A DNA stretch of 18,716 bases from DYGX01 sp035325905 (GCA_035325905.1 DAOKYY010000077.1:1-18716), one strand, 5' to 3'. Counted from the first letter of the stretch, positions 1 to 6,667 are shown. Numbers and translations: made by a program. Notes: generated by a model from the letters alone, not told the origin.

Positions 1-214
1 TGTCACTATGCTGTTGTTAAGGTGCCCAGAGAGATAAAAAACCAGCGTCTCCGCCAGCCTCTCTTGTGCGTTTTGACACGAGCGCTCAGCCTGTTCAGCC
101 AGCCCTCTGGTCAAGTGCGGCTCATTTTAGCAGGCGCAGAGGCATGTGACAAGGGCCAAATTCGGCAAAAACCCGAAATCTGATCTTTTGCACCACGTGC
201 GGGCACAGAGGGCG

Positions 215-1267
215 CTAGCCGCGCTGGCGAGCGTACTGCTCCAGATACGCCGCATCATGCTCGCGCAGCAGCGCCTCGGCTTTCTCCACCAGGTCGCGAT
301 TGCCGACGAAAAACGGGACGCGCTGGTGCAGCGTGCTCGGCTGGATATCCAGAATATCGCCCAGCCCATCGGATGCATAGCCGCCGGCCTGCGCCGCGAT
401 AAAAGCCAGCGGTTGCGCCTCGTAGGTCAGGCGCAGTTTGCCGGCGGGCTGCGCCTCGGTGCCGGGGTAGAGAAACACTCCGCCGCGCAGCAGGTTGCGG
501 TGGAAATCGGCCACCAGGCTGCCGATGTACCGCTGGCCCAGCGGCGGTCGCTGCTCGTCGTCCAGCCCTTGCAGCCAGCGGACGTAGCGCCGCACACCTT
601 CGGTCCAGGCGCGCTCGTAACCGTGATTGACGCTGTAGTACGCCGGCGGCGACGGAATGCGAATGTTCGGATGGCTCAGCAAGAACTCACCTACGCCGGG
701 GTCGAGCGTGAAGCCGTGCACGCCCTGACCGGTGCTATAAACCAGCATCGTGCTTGAGCCATAGATCACATACGCGGCGGCCACCAGCCGGCTCCCTGGC
801 TGGAGCACGTCGTCCAGCCCCCCGTGCCCGTCGCCATCGGACCGCTTGCGATGGATCGCAAAAATCGTGCCGATCGACGCATTGACGTCAATATTCGACG
901 AGCCGTCGAGCGGGTCGTAGATCAGCACATAATAGCCGGGGCGATAGTGCGCCGGGATCGCCAGCAGCTCGTCGTGTTCCTCGGACGCCATCACACAGAC
1001 CCGGCCGGTGTGATCGTTCATGCGGAATATCACGTCGTCGGCGTACACGTCGAGCTTCTGCTGCACTTCGCCGTGCGGGTTTTCGTCGCCGGTGCTGCCG
1101 AGGATGTTGGCGATCCCGGCGCGCGTGGTCTCATGCGCGATCAGCTTGGCCGCCAGCGCCAGGTCGTAGAGCAGGGCGGTCAGCCGGCCGGTCGCTTCGG
1201 GATGCTGCCCCTGTTGTTCAAGGATGTGGCGCTCAATTGTCATGAGCCGGAAACGAGGCACGACCAT
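215..1267 (-). CDS. fbp: Class I fructose-1,6-bisphosphatase
   Basis: This protein (350 aa) should hydrolyse fructose 1,6-bisphosphate to fructose 6-phosphate in the cytoplasm, the committed step of gluconeogenesis. Class I hallmarks are seen in order. Acidic metal ligands lie in SEEHDE (about 95-100). The substrate and metal motif DPLDGSSNID is at 118-127. YIGSLVADFHRNLLRGG is near 247-263, KLRLTYEAQPLAF with a likely metal-binding Glu at about 283, and HQRVPFFVGN near 314-323. Length matches the family, which is about 330-350 aa. The ATG at 1267 is preferred over the ATG at 1243 because an AAAAGGAC-type ribosome binding site lies about 9 bases upstream of the former and none precedes the latter. 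It is a single-gene unit, divergent from the membrane protein to its right. I see no clear terminator beyond its stop. Family assignment is secure; no regulation is evident beyond a weak promoter candidate. Confidence 0.95.
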   Translation of the reverse strand: MVVPRFRLMTIERHILEQQGQHPEATGRLTALLYDLALAAKLIAHETTRAGIANILGSTGDENPHGEVQQKLDVYADDVIFRMNDHTGRVCVMASEEHDELLAIPAHYRPGYYVLIYDPLDGSSNIDVNASIGTIFAIHRKRSDGDGHGGLDDVLQPGSRLVAAAYVIYGSSTMLVYSTGQGVHGFTLDPGVGEFLLSHPNIRIPSPPAYYSVNHGYERAWTEGVRRYVRWLQGLDDEQRPPLGQRYIGSLVADFHRNLLRGGVFLYPGTEAQPAGKLRLTYEAQPLAFIAAQAGGYASDGLGDILDIQPSTLHQRVPFFVGNRDLVEKAEALLREHDAAYLEQYARQRG

Positions 1268-1293
1268 CAGCTAATGTCCTTTTCTACACCCAA

Positions 1294-1322
1294 ATGATAT
1301 GTTAAGCGAGCGGTGGTTACAG
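1294..1322 (-). promoter_or_regulatory. Candidate promoter of fbp
   Basis: On the minus strand a TATCAT -10 box (1294-1299, 5 of 6 to consensus) lies 17 bases from a poor -35 box CTGTAA (1317-1322, 3 of 6). It would start transcription about 20 bases before the fbp start codon, just upstream of the ribosome binding site. The placement is good but the -35 is weak, so this is a tentative call. Confidence 0.3.
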
Positions 1323-1361
1323 ACATTGTGGCATATCCGGCGGCTCCCCGGCAAGCGCCGC

Positions 1362-1389
1362 TTGGCAACGCCCGCCAGTGGGGTACACT
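1362..1389 (+). promoter_or_regulatory. Candidate sigma70-like promoter of the membrane protein gene
   Basis: The plus strand shows TTGGCA (1362-1367, 5 of 6 to TTGACA), a 16-base spacer and TACACT (1384-1389, 4 of 6 to TATAAT). Transcription would begin near 1396, about 30 bases before the ATG at 1426. That is why the ATG is preferred over the in-frame GTG at 1378. A short inverted repeat, CAAGC and GCTTG at 1352-1364, overlaps the -35 box and might bind a regulator. The same TACACT -10 recurs in front of the glycosyltransferase operon. Confidence 0.45.
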
Positions 1390-1425
1390 TCTGCTGCGCC
1401 GAACGCGATCACCTGCCGCCTGCCG

Positions 1426-2760
1426 ATGCCCGATCTCTTCCGCCCGACTGCTCGCCCGATCCGGCCCCCGCTTCGCGCCCGCCTCGCGCCCTACGTGCTG
1501 GCCGCGATTGGCTGCGCGGCGTTGGTGCTCGGCCTCGGCCTGCTGACCAACACGCTCGACACGGACCGCTACTACTGGGATTTCGCGATCTATTACGATA
1601 TGGCCGAGCGCGGCCTGGCCGGCAACGACGACCTGATCGCGCCGTTTGTCTACCGCTTTGCCACGCCCCTGCTTGCCAGCGGGATCGCCCGCGCGCTGCC
1701 CATCGAGCACACCCTGGCGGTCAGCGCCTCGTCCGAAGGCGGCACCTTCACCACCACGACCTATCCCGGCTTCGTCGTGATTGCTTATGGCGCGGCGATC
1801 GCGCAGCTGGTCAGCGTCTACGCCCTGGCGCGAGCTTTCGGCGTGCGCGGCTGGCGGGTGGCCGTCCCGGCGCTGGCGATCGCGCTCTCGCTGTACAACG
1901 TCAAGTTCCTGCTGTTTGACGTGGCGCGGCCCGATCATCTGGCCTATCCGCTGATGGTCATCGCCATGCTAGCCGTCTTCGAGCGGCGGATCGCGCTGGC
2001 GCTGGCGGTGTCGTGCCTGGGCCTGTTCGTGCGCGAGTTTCTGGCGATCCCGCCCGCGATTCTCGCCGCGCTGCTGGTCTGGGACTTCTGGAAGACGCGG
2101 CGCCTCTCGCGGCTGGTCTGGGCTGGGGTGGTCGTGGTGACGACTGGGGCTTTCATCCTGATCCCGCGCCTGATCATCCCGATCCGGGTCAGCGGGCAGT
2201 ATCTCGATCCGCTCAACCAGTCGGGCGCGGAGCTACTCACGACGCTGGTGCAAACTCCGCTCTCGCGGCGGCGCTGGCTGAACCTGGCGTTCAACGTGGC
2301 GAGCTACACGCTGCCGATCTGGCTGCTGCTGACGCCGGGCCGGGCGCGGGCGGTGTGGCGCGGGCTGGCGGGCTGGCGGGCGATCCTGGCGCTCTACTCG
2401 GCGCTCGTGCTGGCGCTGACGCTCTACGGGGGAACGGACATCTGGCGCTTCGTGACCTTCCTGTTCATCCCGCTGGCGATCGCGCTGGCCGCGCTGCTGC
2501 GAGCCGGTGTGCCGGCGGTGGAGATCGTCTACATGCTTGGCGCGGTCGCGTACTACAACAAGATTTTCCTCGACATCCCGAACGAAATTGGGGCTTATCT
2601 CGACTTCTACGGCGGCTACGATATTCGGATCAACGAAGCGACTGTGGCGCGCCTCTTCGAGCTGGCTGTGCTTGGGGCAGGCGCCGCCCTGCTGCGCGGG
2701 TTGCTGGCGCTGGCGCGGCGACGCTTAGCCCGGCCTGTCGCGTCAACGACCTTGCGCTAG
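1426..2760 (+). CDS. Polytopic membrane protein of unknown function, possibly GT-C-like
   Basis: I do not recognise this 444-aa protein as a named family. It has about nine to ten hydrophobic segments: near 22-42, 113-137, 143-163, 171-184, 186-218, 230-252, 284-303, 317-335, 338-381 and 409-430. A conserved-looking stretch near 48-85 (DRYYWDFAIYYDMA, then APFVYRFATPLLA) lies in the first extracytoplasmic loop. That architecture is like uncharacterised integral membrane proteins related in form to GT-C sugar transferases, but no DE/DD catalytic signature is clear. FVREFLAIPPA (201-211) resembles a buried charged helix seen in such proteins. The start is set at the ATG 30 bases below a candidate promoter; an upstream in-frame GTG at 1378 would add 16 residues. 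It is divergent from fbp, alone on its strand, and ends 20 bases before a strong hairpin. Existence of the gene is near certain; its function is unknown. Confidence 0.85.
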   Translation: MPDLFRPTARPIRPPLRARLAPYVLAAIGCAALVLGLGLLTNTLDTDRYYWDFAIYYDMAERGLAGNDDLIAPFVYRFATPLLASGIARALPIEHTLAVSASSEGGTFTTTTYPGFVVIAYGAAIAQLVSVYALARAFGVRGWRVAVPALAIALSLYNVKFLLFDVARPDHLAYPLMVIAMLAVFERRIALALAVSCLGLFVREFLAIPPAILAALLVWDFWKTRRLSRLVWAGVVVVTTGAFILIPRLIIPIRVSGQYLDPLNQSGAELLTTLVQTPLSRRRWLNLAFNVASYTLPIWLLLTPGRARAVWRGLAGWRAILALYSALVLALTLYGGTDIWRFVTFLFIPLAIALAALLRAGVPAVEIVYMLGAVAYYNKIFLDIPNEIGAYLDFYGGYDIRINEATVARLFELAVLGAGAALLRGLLALARRRLARPVASTTLR

Positions 2761-2772
2761 CGCTCTCGCGCG

Positions 2773-2809
2773 CAATAAAACGAGCGGCCGGGTGTGACCG
2801 GGCCGCTCG
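2773..2809 (-). terminator. Rho-independent terminator of the PpiC-type isomerase gene
   Basis: A 9-bp perfect stem (2781-2789 pairing with 2801-2809, arm CGAGCGGCC) has an inner GGT/ACC pairing. On the minus strand it is followed by TTTTATT (2774-2780), 42 bases past the stop codon of the isomerase gene. It also sits 20 bases after the plus-strand membrane protein gene, so it can serve as a weaker bidirectional terminator. There is no U tract in the plus direction. Confidence 0.8.
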
Positions 2810-2851
2810 CCACGGGTGTCGCGAAAACGCGATCAGGAACCGAGAACGCCG

Positions 2852-4273
2852 CTACTGCACGAGCAGCAGGTCGCCCAGCAGTTGGTTCGTGGTCGGCTCT
2901 TCGGGGATGCGCTCCAGCCAGTTGTCGCTGCGCTCGATCTCGGCGGCGGCCTTGCGATCGGCCAGCCAGTCGCTAAAGAGCTGGCTCCGGCGCTGGCTGA
3001 GCTGCGAATCGGTCAGGGCGCGGACTTCGCGTCCCAGCACCTGGATGATGTGGTACCCATACTCGGTTTCGATCGGGCCGACGATGGCGCCCAGGTCCGC
3101 CGTCTTTACGGCATCAGCGAACGCGGGCACGAAGCCATCCGGGCTTTGCCAATCCAGCTCGCCGCCGTTCTGCGCGCTGGACGTGTCGTCCGAGATTGAA
3201 GCCGCCAGGTCCGCGAACGGCTCGCCGTCCTGAAGCGCGCTCAGCGCAGTGTTGGCTTTTTCGAGCGCCGCCGCTTTCTGCTCCTCGGTCGCGGGCATCG
3301 CCGCCTGGCCCACGCTGGCCGGGTCGAAGGCGATCAGGATATGGCGGGCGTGCACCTGAAGCTCCTCAGCCGGCGCTTCGGAGCCGATCGCGTCGAGCAG
3401 GGCGGCCTGAAGCGCGTCGAAGTAGAACACGTCGCGCACTGTGTCACGATCCACGTCCGCGCCTTTTTGCGCGTCCTCGAAGAAGACCTTCGCGGCCTGA
3501 TCCAGCGTCGCCTGAATCTGCGCGGCGGGCAGCGTGGCGGTTGCAGCCGGCTCGGTCGTTGGCGTCGCGTCGTCGGCGGCTGCTTCTTCGGTCGCCTGTT
3601 CGGTCGCTGCTTCCGTCGCCTCGGCGGCGGCTTCGCCCTCGGCGGGCGTGGCCGACGGCGAGGCGGTCGCGGTTGCCGGAACGGCGCTCGGCGTAGGGGA
3701 AACGAGCGGCGTTGGCGTCACGGTGGGCGCCGTGGTGGGCGTCGCGGTTGGCGCGCCGGGCACGGTCAGCCCCCGGCTCTGCGCCATGAACTCGTCCACG
3801 CGCTTGTCGACGGCGGCCTCGTCGATCGTGATGCCGCGCGCCTCGGCCTCTTCCTTGAGGAGAATTTCTTCCTCCATCTGGTCGAGCACCTGGCTGCCGA
3901 TCGAGATCGGGTTGGTGAGCTGCGACGCGTACTGCGACACGGTGTTCGGATCGCCGGTCAGCTCGTAGAGTTGGCGGATTTGCTGTCCGGTTTGCCAGCG
4001 CAGGAAGCGCACGCGGCTCTGAAAGTCTGCGGTCGTGATTTCCTGGCCGTTGACGGTCGAAACCGGCTGGCCGGGGCGGATCAGGTTCTCGTATACGAGC
4101 GCCACTGCCAGGATCACCACGCTGATGGCGATCAGCACGCCGATGGTGATCAGCGCGCGGCGCTGCCACATATGCTCGCGCTGCGCGCGCGACAGGTATT
4201 CGCGGCGGCGCTGAAGGTCCTCTTCAGTCACCCGGCGGGTACGGGGGCCGCCGGTAGTGCTTCTTTTAGCCAT
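2852..4273 (-). CDS. Membrane-anchored PpiC-type (parvulin/SurA-like) peptidyl-prolyl isomerase
   Basis: This 473-aa protein is a predicted extracytoplasmic foldase that catalyses cis-trans isomerisation of prolyl bonds in exported proteins. The layout is: a basic cytosolic N-terminus (1-39), one transmembrane anchor (about 40-61), a SurA_N-like helical region (about 70-170), a low-complexity linker rich in Thr, Pro, Ala and Glu (about 173-248), more helix, then a parvulin domain (about 306-414). The parvulin domain is recognised by VHARHILI, the NGGELDW loop, FVPAFADAV and IVGPIETEYGYHIIQV. The C-terminal helical tail to 473 may pack against the N-terminal chaperone part. GGAGGAG lies about 11 bases before the ATG. 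It follows rpsR on the same strand but a terminator lies between them, so it is probably transcribed mostly on its own. The domain call is firm; the substrates are unknown. Confidence 0.92.
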   Translation of the reverse strand: MAKRSTTGGPRTRRVTEEDLQRRREYLSRAQREHMWQRRALITIGVLIAISVVILAVALVYENLIRPGQPVSTVNGQEITTADFQSRVRFLRWQTGQQIRQLYELTGDPNTVSQYASQLTNPISIGSQVLDQMEEEILLKEEAEARGITIDEAAVDKRVDEFMAQSRGLTVPGAPTATPTTAPTVTPTPLVSPTPSAVPATATASPSATPAEGEAAAEATEAATEQATEEAAADDATPTTEPAATATLPAAQIQATLDQAAKVFFEDAQKGADVDRDTVRDVFYFDALQAALLDAIGSEAPAEELQVHARHILIAFDPASVGQAAMPATEEQKAAALEKANTALSALQDGEPFADLAASISDDTSSAQNGGELDWQSPDGFVPAFADAVKTADLGAIVGPIETEYGYHIIQVLGREVRALTDSQLSQRRSQLFSDWLADRKAAAEIERSDNWLERIPEEPTTNQLLGDLLLVQ

Positions 4274-4306
4274 AAATCAATTATCTCCTCCGCAGGATGA
4301 TCACCG

Positions 4307-4342
4307 AAAAAGGGGGCCGGCTTGGGTGCAGCGCGTCCCCCT
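4307..4342 (-). terminator. Rho-independent terminator after rpsR
   Basis: On the minus strand a 6-bp stem (AGGGGG/CCCCCT, arms 4337-4342 and 4311-4316) encloses a GC-rich 20-base loop. It is followed directly by a run of U (A tract 4307-4311 on the plus strand). It lies about 90 bases past the rpsR stop and 34 bases before the isomerase start, so it should end the rpsF-ssb-rpsR transcript. The long loop makes it weaker than the terminator at 2773-2809. Confidence 0.6.
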
Positions 4343-4429
4343 CAGGTGTTCCGTCAGCCCGACCGCGCATCTGCCGGCTGGTGTGAAACGGTGCCGGATG
4401 CCATGCCCGAGTCCGTTAAGCCGCCGTCG

Positions 4430-4798
4430 TTAGCTGCGCGAATGGTCGGTGTAGGGCAGCAGCGCCAGATAGCGCGCGCGCTTGATCTCGCGGGCGAGCT
4501 GCCGCTGGTGCTTGGATGTCAGCCCGGTCTGACGGCGCGGGCGGATTTTGCCGCGATCGGTGATGAAGCGGCGCAGCGCCTCGACATCCTTGTAGTTGAT
4601 GACCAGGTTATTGCTGTGGAAGTAGTCTTCCTTGCGGCGCATCGAGCGGCGGCGGCCCCCGCCGCGACGCCCGCCACGATCGTCGCGATCGTCGCCCTCG
4701 TCCTGCTCTTCGAAGTCGTCGTTGCGACGGCGCGGCTCTTCGCTGCGGCGCCGCGCGTCATCATCACGCCGACGGCGCGGGAAATCGTTATCGCTCAC
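4430..4798 (-). CDS. rpsR: 30S ribosomal protein S18 with a charged N-terminal extension
   Basis: S18 (122 aa) binds the 30S platform together with S6. The S18 core occupies about residues 55-118, with signature segments FHSNNLVINYKDVEALRRFI, GKIRPRRQTGL and KHQRQLAREIKRARYLALLPY. It is preceded by about 53 residues rich in Arg, Asp, Glu and Gly that are absent from typical S18 proteins, which are about 75-90 aa long. The start is GTG at 4798, fixed by an excellent AGGAGG site 8 bases upstream. It is the last gene of rpsF-ssb-rpsR, 131 bases after ssb, and is followed by a terminator. The usual downstream rplI is not present here. Identification is certain; the role of the extension is unknown. 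Confidence 0.97.
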   Translation of the reverse strand: MSDNDFPRRRRDDDARRRSEEPRRRNDDFEEQDEGDDRDDRGGRRGGGRRRSMRRKEDYFHSNNLVINYKDVEALRRFITDRGKIRPRRQTGLTSKHQRQLAREIKRARYLALLPYTDHSRS

Positions 4799-4878
4799 CG
4801 GAATATCCTCCTGAATCGGTCTTCCTCTGAGGCTGCACCGGCATAGCGCCGGGCGCAGCGTCTTGATGCGTGTTTGGT

Positions 4879-4899
4879 GCGATCGCGCCCTGCGATCGC
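4879..4899 (-). other. Intercistronic hairpin made of two GCGATCGC palindromes (ssb-rpsR)
   Basis: Two copies of the self-complementary octamer GCGATCGC (4879-4886 and 4892-4899) are separated by 5 bases in the gap between ssb and rpsR. As RNA they can pair with each other into an 8-bp stem with a 5-nt loop. The structure lies about 80 bases before the rpsR start and has no U tract. It may be a processing or mRNA-stability element, or a chance pair of a word that is common in this window. Confidence 0.45.
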
Positions 4900-4929
4900 G
4901 TGCCCCTGACTCTCGCTATGAACGGTCGC

Positions 4930-5322
4930 CTAGAACGGGTAGTCGTCGTCCGAAAACGCGTCGGCGTCGATCTCGCCCGCGCCCGCCCGGCGCTCGCCAA
5001 GCAGGATCATCTCGTTGGCGACCAGCTCGGTCCGGTAGTGGCGCGTGCCGTTCTCGTCTTCCCAGCCGCGCGTTTGCAGCCGCCCCTCGACGTAGACCTG
5101 CTGGCCTTTCGTCAGGTGAGACTTGCAGATCTCGGCCAGGTTGCCCCAGGCCACCACGTTAAACCACTCGGTCTCTTCGCGGCGCTCGCCTTCCGACGAG
5201 GTCCAGGTGCGGCTGGTGGCGACGCTGAAGCTGGCGACAGGCCGTCCGCTGGGGGTGTACCGCAGCTCCGGGTCACGGCCGAGATGTCCGATAATCATGA
5301 CCTTGTTCAATCCACGGCCCAT
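4930..5322 (-). CDS. ssb: Single-stranded DNA-binding protein
   Basis: This 130-aa SSB coats single-stranded DNA in replication, recombination and repair. A single OB fold spans about residues 4-110: N-terminal LNKVMIIGHLGRDPELRYTPSG, then ASFSVATSRTW, the WFNVVAWGNLAEIC strand region, and GQQVYVEGRLQTRGW. After a very short linker it ends in DDDYPF, the acidic tip that recruits partner proteins (canonical DDDIPF). The length is close to short Gram-positive-type SSBs, so the flexible linker is much reduced. GAGGAG lies 10 bases before the ATG. It sits 45 bases after rpsF and before rpsR, the widely conserved order that ties SSB synthesis to the ribosomal operon. Confidence 0.97.
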   Translation of the reverse strand: MGRGLNKVMIIGHLGRDPELRYTPSGRPVASFSVATSRTWTSSEGERREETEWFNVVAWGNLAEICKSHLTKGQQVYVEGRLQTRGWEDENGTRHYRTELVANEMILLGERRAGAGEIDADAFSDDDYPF

Positions 5323-5367
5323 GCTGATCCAGCTCCTCGCTTCAAGCCCTCGCGCGCGGGGGTGCGG

Positions 5368-5661
5368 TTACTCTTCGTCTAGCCGGATCACCAGGTGGCG
5401 AATCACGTTGTCGCTGAGACGCAGGTTGTTCTCCAGCTCGTTCAGCCGGTTCGGCGCGAAGTCCATGTAGACAAAGACGTAATAGCCCTCGCGGTATTCG
5501 TCGATCGGGTAGGCGAGGCGACGGCGGCCCCAATAATCAACTTTCGTGACGGCGCCGTTCAGCCCTTCGATCCAGCCGCGGACGGTGTCGATCACGCCCT
5601 GCGTCTCGGTCTCCGGGACGTTGCTAGGAATGATAAAGCCCAATTCGTAGGGACGATTCAT
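5368..5661 (-). CDS. rpsF: 30S ribosomal protein S6
   Basis: S6 (97 aa) is a 30S platform protein that dimerises with S18. The ferredoxin-like fold is visible as the first strand RPYELGFIIPSN, the strand and turn VDYWGRRRLAYPIDEYREGYYVFVYMDF (about 41-68), and the closing LSDNVIRHLVIRLDEE. Size matches the family at about 95-100 aa. The reading frame stays open upstream to 5853, but the ATG at 5661 is chosen because it aligns with the family start and has AAAGGAG about 12 bases before it. It is the first gene of rpsF-ssb-rpsR, behind a good promoter (5769-5797) and a leader of about 100 nt that could hold a regulatory structure. Confidence 0.97.
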   Translation of the reverse strand: MNRPYELGFIIPSNVPETETQGVIDTVRGWIEGLNGAVTKVDYWGRRRLAYPIDEYREGYYVFVYMDFAPNRLNELENNLRLSDNVIRHLVIRLDEE

Positions 5662-5712
5662 GGATAGTTTGGTCTCCTTTCCATGGGTTTGCACGCCGCG
5701 CGGTCTTGGGCA

Positions 5713-5756
5713 GCCCGCCGGCGGGCGGAAAGGCACCCGACTGATGGGTGGGGTGC
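5713..5756 (-). promoter_or_regulatory. Structured rpsF leader, candidate S6:S18 autoregulatory site
   Basis: In the predicted 5' leader of rpsF the minus-strand RNA can form two successive stems. The first is GCACCC with GGGTGC (5751-5756 and 5733-5738). The second is the perfect palindrome GCCCGCCGGCGGGC (5713-5726), a 5-bp stem with a CCGG loop. In many bacteria the S6:S18 complex represses its own mRNA through a leader motif that contains CCG. I see suitable GC-rich stems but could not fit the published consensus, so the regulatory role is inference. Confidence 0.3.
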
Positions 5757-5768
5757 TAAGCGGAGCGT

Positions 5769-5797
5769 ATCGTACCGCAGGCGGGGCGGTTTGGCAA
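5769..5797 (-). promoter_or_regulatory. sigma70-like promoter of rpsF-ssb-rpsR
   Basis: On the minus strand TTGCCA (5792-5797, 5 of 6 to TTGACA) is followed by exactly 17 bases and TACGAT (5769-5774, 4 of 6 to TATAAT). This gives a start near 5762 and a leader of about 100 nt before the rpsF ATG. It is the best promoter-like match I found in the window, and it lies in the only non-coding stretch in front of the operon. Confidence 0.6.
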
Positions 5798-5799
5798 GG

Positions 5800-5818
5800 C
5801 CGGATCGCAGCGATCCGG
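5800..5818. repeat. Perfect inverted repeat just upstream of the rpsF -35 box
   Basis: CCGGATCGC and GCGATCCGG are perfect 9-base arms around a single A, ending 2 bases from the -35 box of the rpsF promoter. The position suits an operator or activator site. There is no U tract on either strand, so a terminator role is unlikely. Its GGATCG/CGATCC core also appears in the palindrome at 16733-16746. Confidence 0.5.
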
Positions 5819-5838
5819 GGGAATGGTGAGGGATCGGA

Positions 5839-5869
5839 GCAGGGCGGCAGCATTATGCTACCGCCCTGC
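5839..5869 (-). terminator. Stem-loop after the SIMPL-domain gene
   Basis: A 9-bp stem (GCAGGGCGG at 5839-5847 with CCGCCCTGC at 5861-5869) continues past one mismatch into AGCA/TGCT with a 3-base loop. It lies 25 bases past the SIMPL gene stop codon and before the rpsF promoter. No U run follows, so it may be an mRNA 3' end stabiliser or an atypical terminator. Confidence 0.45.
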
Positions 5870-5893
5870 GGCTATGTGTGGGGCGTGCGCGCC

Positions 5894-6667
5894 TTACGAC
5901 GCCGCGGCGGGCGCGATCTCGAAGGTCACGGTGACTTGCATGCTGACCGAGAGCTGGCCTTCGCTGATGACCGGACCAGCGCCGCCGAAGCCCGCTTCCA
6001 TGATGCGCGGGCTGATGCCGGTGTCAGCGCCTTCGCGGATGCTGATCGGGTCGCCGACTTCCAGCCCGAACGCTCCGGCCAGCGCCTCAGCGCGCGCCCG
6101 CGCGTCCTCGACGGCCAGGGTGCGCGCCTCGGCTTCGAGCGCCGCCGCGTCGTCCAGGCCGAAGGTCAGGCCGTAGACGTTGTTCGCACCGGCGTCCAGC
6201 GCCGCCTGAAGCACGGCGCTGATCTGATCCAGATCGCGCACTTTGACCTCGACCATGTTGTTAACCACGTAGCGCATTGGCGGCTGGGCGCCCTCCGCGC
6301 CAAGCGGCTGTGGCATACCCGATTCCTGGTAGATGCTGAAATTGGTCGTGCGGATGTCCTCACGCGCGATCCCCTGCTCGACCAGCGCCGCGATCACGGC
6401 TTCCATCGTGGCATTCGCGTTGGCGACAGCCGTGCCTAGATCGGTTTCGAACAACTGCACGCCCAACTGCACCAGCGCGACATCGGGCGCGCCGCTGGCG
6501 CTGCCGAAGCCGGTCACTTGAATCGTGCGCGGGGAATCGGCCGGCTCCTGCGCGCGAGCCGGTGAGGCCGCGCCCCCAGCGACCAGCGCCAGGGCCAGGG
6601 CGGCCAGCAGGGCAGCCGCCATCCACTGGTGTTTGCGAGAAGTCACACTTATGAGCGCCTGTAGCAT
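5894..6667 (-). CDS. Secreted SIMPL-domain (DUF541, YggE/BP26-like) protein
   Basis: This 257-aa protein is predicted to be exported. It has a basic N-terminus, a hydrophobic core (about 16-31) and a signal peptidase site near ASPARA|QEP (about 39). The mature part is a full SIMPL domain: IQVTGFGSASGAPDVALVQLGV near 49-70, the EDIRTTNFSIYQE block (103-115), VVNNMVEVKVRDLDQI (134-149), LDAGANNVYGLTFGLDD (157-173) and ARARAEALAGAFGLEVG (189-205). Family members such as E. coli YggE (about 246 aa) are periplasmic or surface proteins linked to oxidative stress, with no defined biochemical activity. The ATG at 6667 is preferred because GGGAG lies about 7 bases upstream and the signal peptide then starts normally. 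The frame extends upstream to 6739 without a better site. It is divergent from the metallophosphoesterase gene. Confidence 0.9.
   Translation of the reverse strand: MLQALISVTSRKHQWMAAALLAALALALVAGGAASPARAQEPADSPRTIQVTGFGSASGAPDVALVQLGVQLFETDLGTAVANANATMEAVIAALVEQGIAREDIRTTNFSIYQESGMPQPLGAEGAQPPMRYVVNNMVEVKVRDLDQISAVLQAALDAGANNVYGLTFGLDDAAALEAEARTLAVEDARARAEALAGAFGLEVGDPISIREGADTGISPRIMEAGFGGAGPVISEGQLSVSMQVTVTFEIAPAAAS

Noticed and set aside
73..78. Perfect TTGACA hexamer on the plus strand
   Set aside because: No -10 box at 15-19 bases downstream and no plus-strand gene follows.
155..185. Possible terminator after fbp (TTCGG/CCGAA inverted repeat around a CAAAAAC loop)
   Set aside because: Only 5 bp of stem and no U tract in the direction of fbp.
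146..1297. Plus-strand open frames of 203 and 157 codons antisense to fbp
   Set aside because: They mirror the conserved FBPase codons on the other strand, have no family motifs, and are typical high-GC shadow frames.
2013..3233. 406-codon plus-strand frame spanning the membrane protein end, the terminator and the isomerase gene
   Set aside because: It crosses two well-supported genes and a terminator hairpin and shows no motif.
4280..4290. GATAAT -10-like box before the isomerase start
   Set aside because: It overlaps the ribosome binding site, would start transcription at the ATG, and has no -35 box.
4674..4695. Tandem CGATCGTCG repeats
   Set aside because: They are codons for the Asp/Arg-rich S18 extension rather than an independent repeat element.
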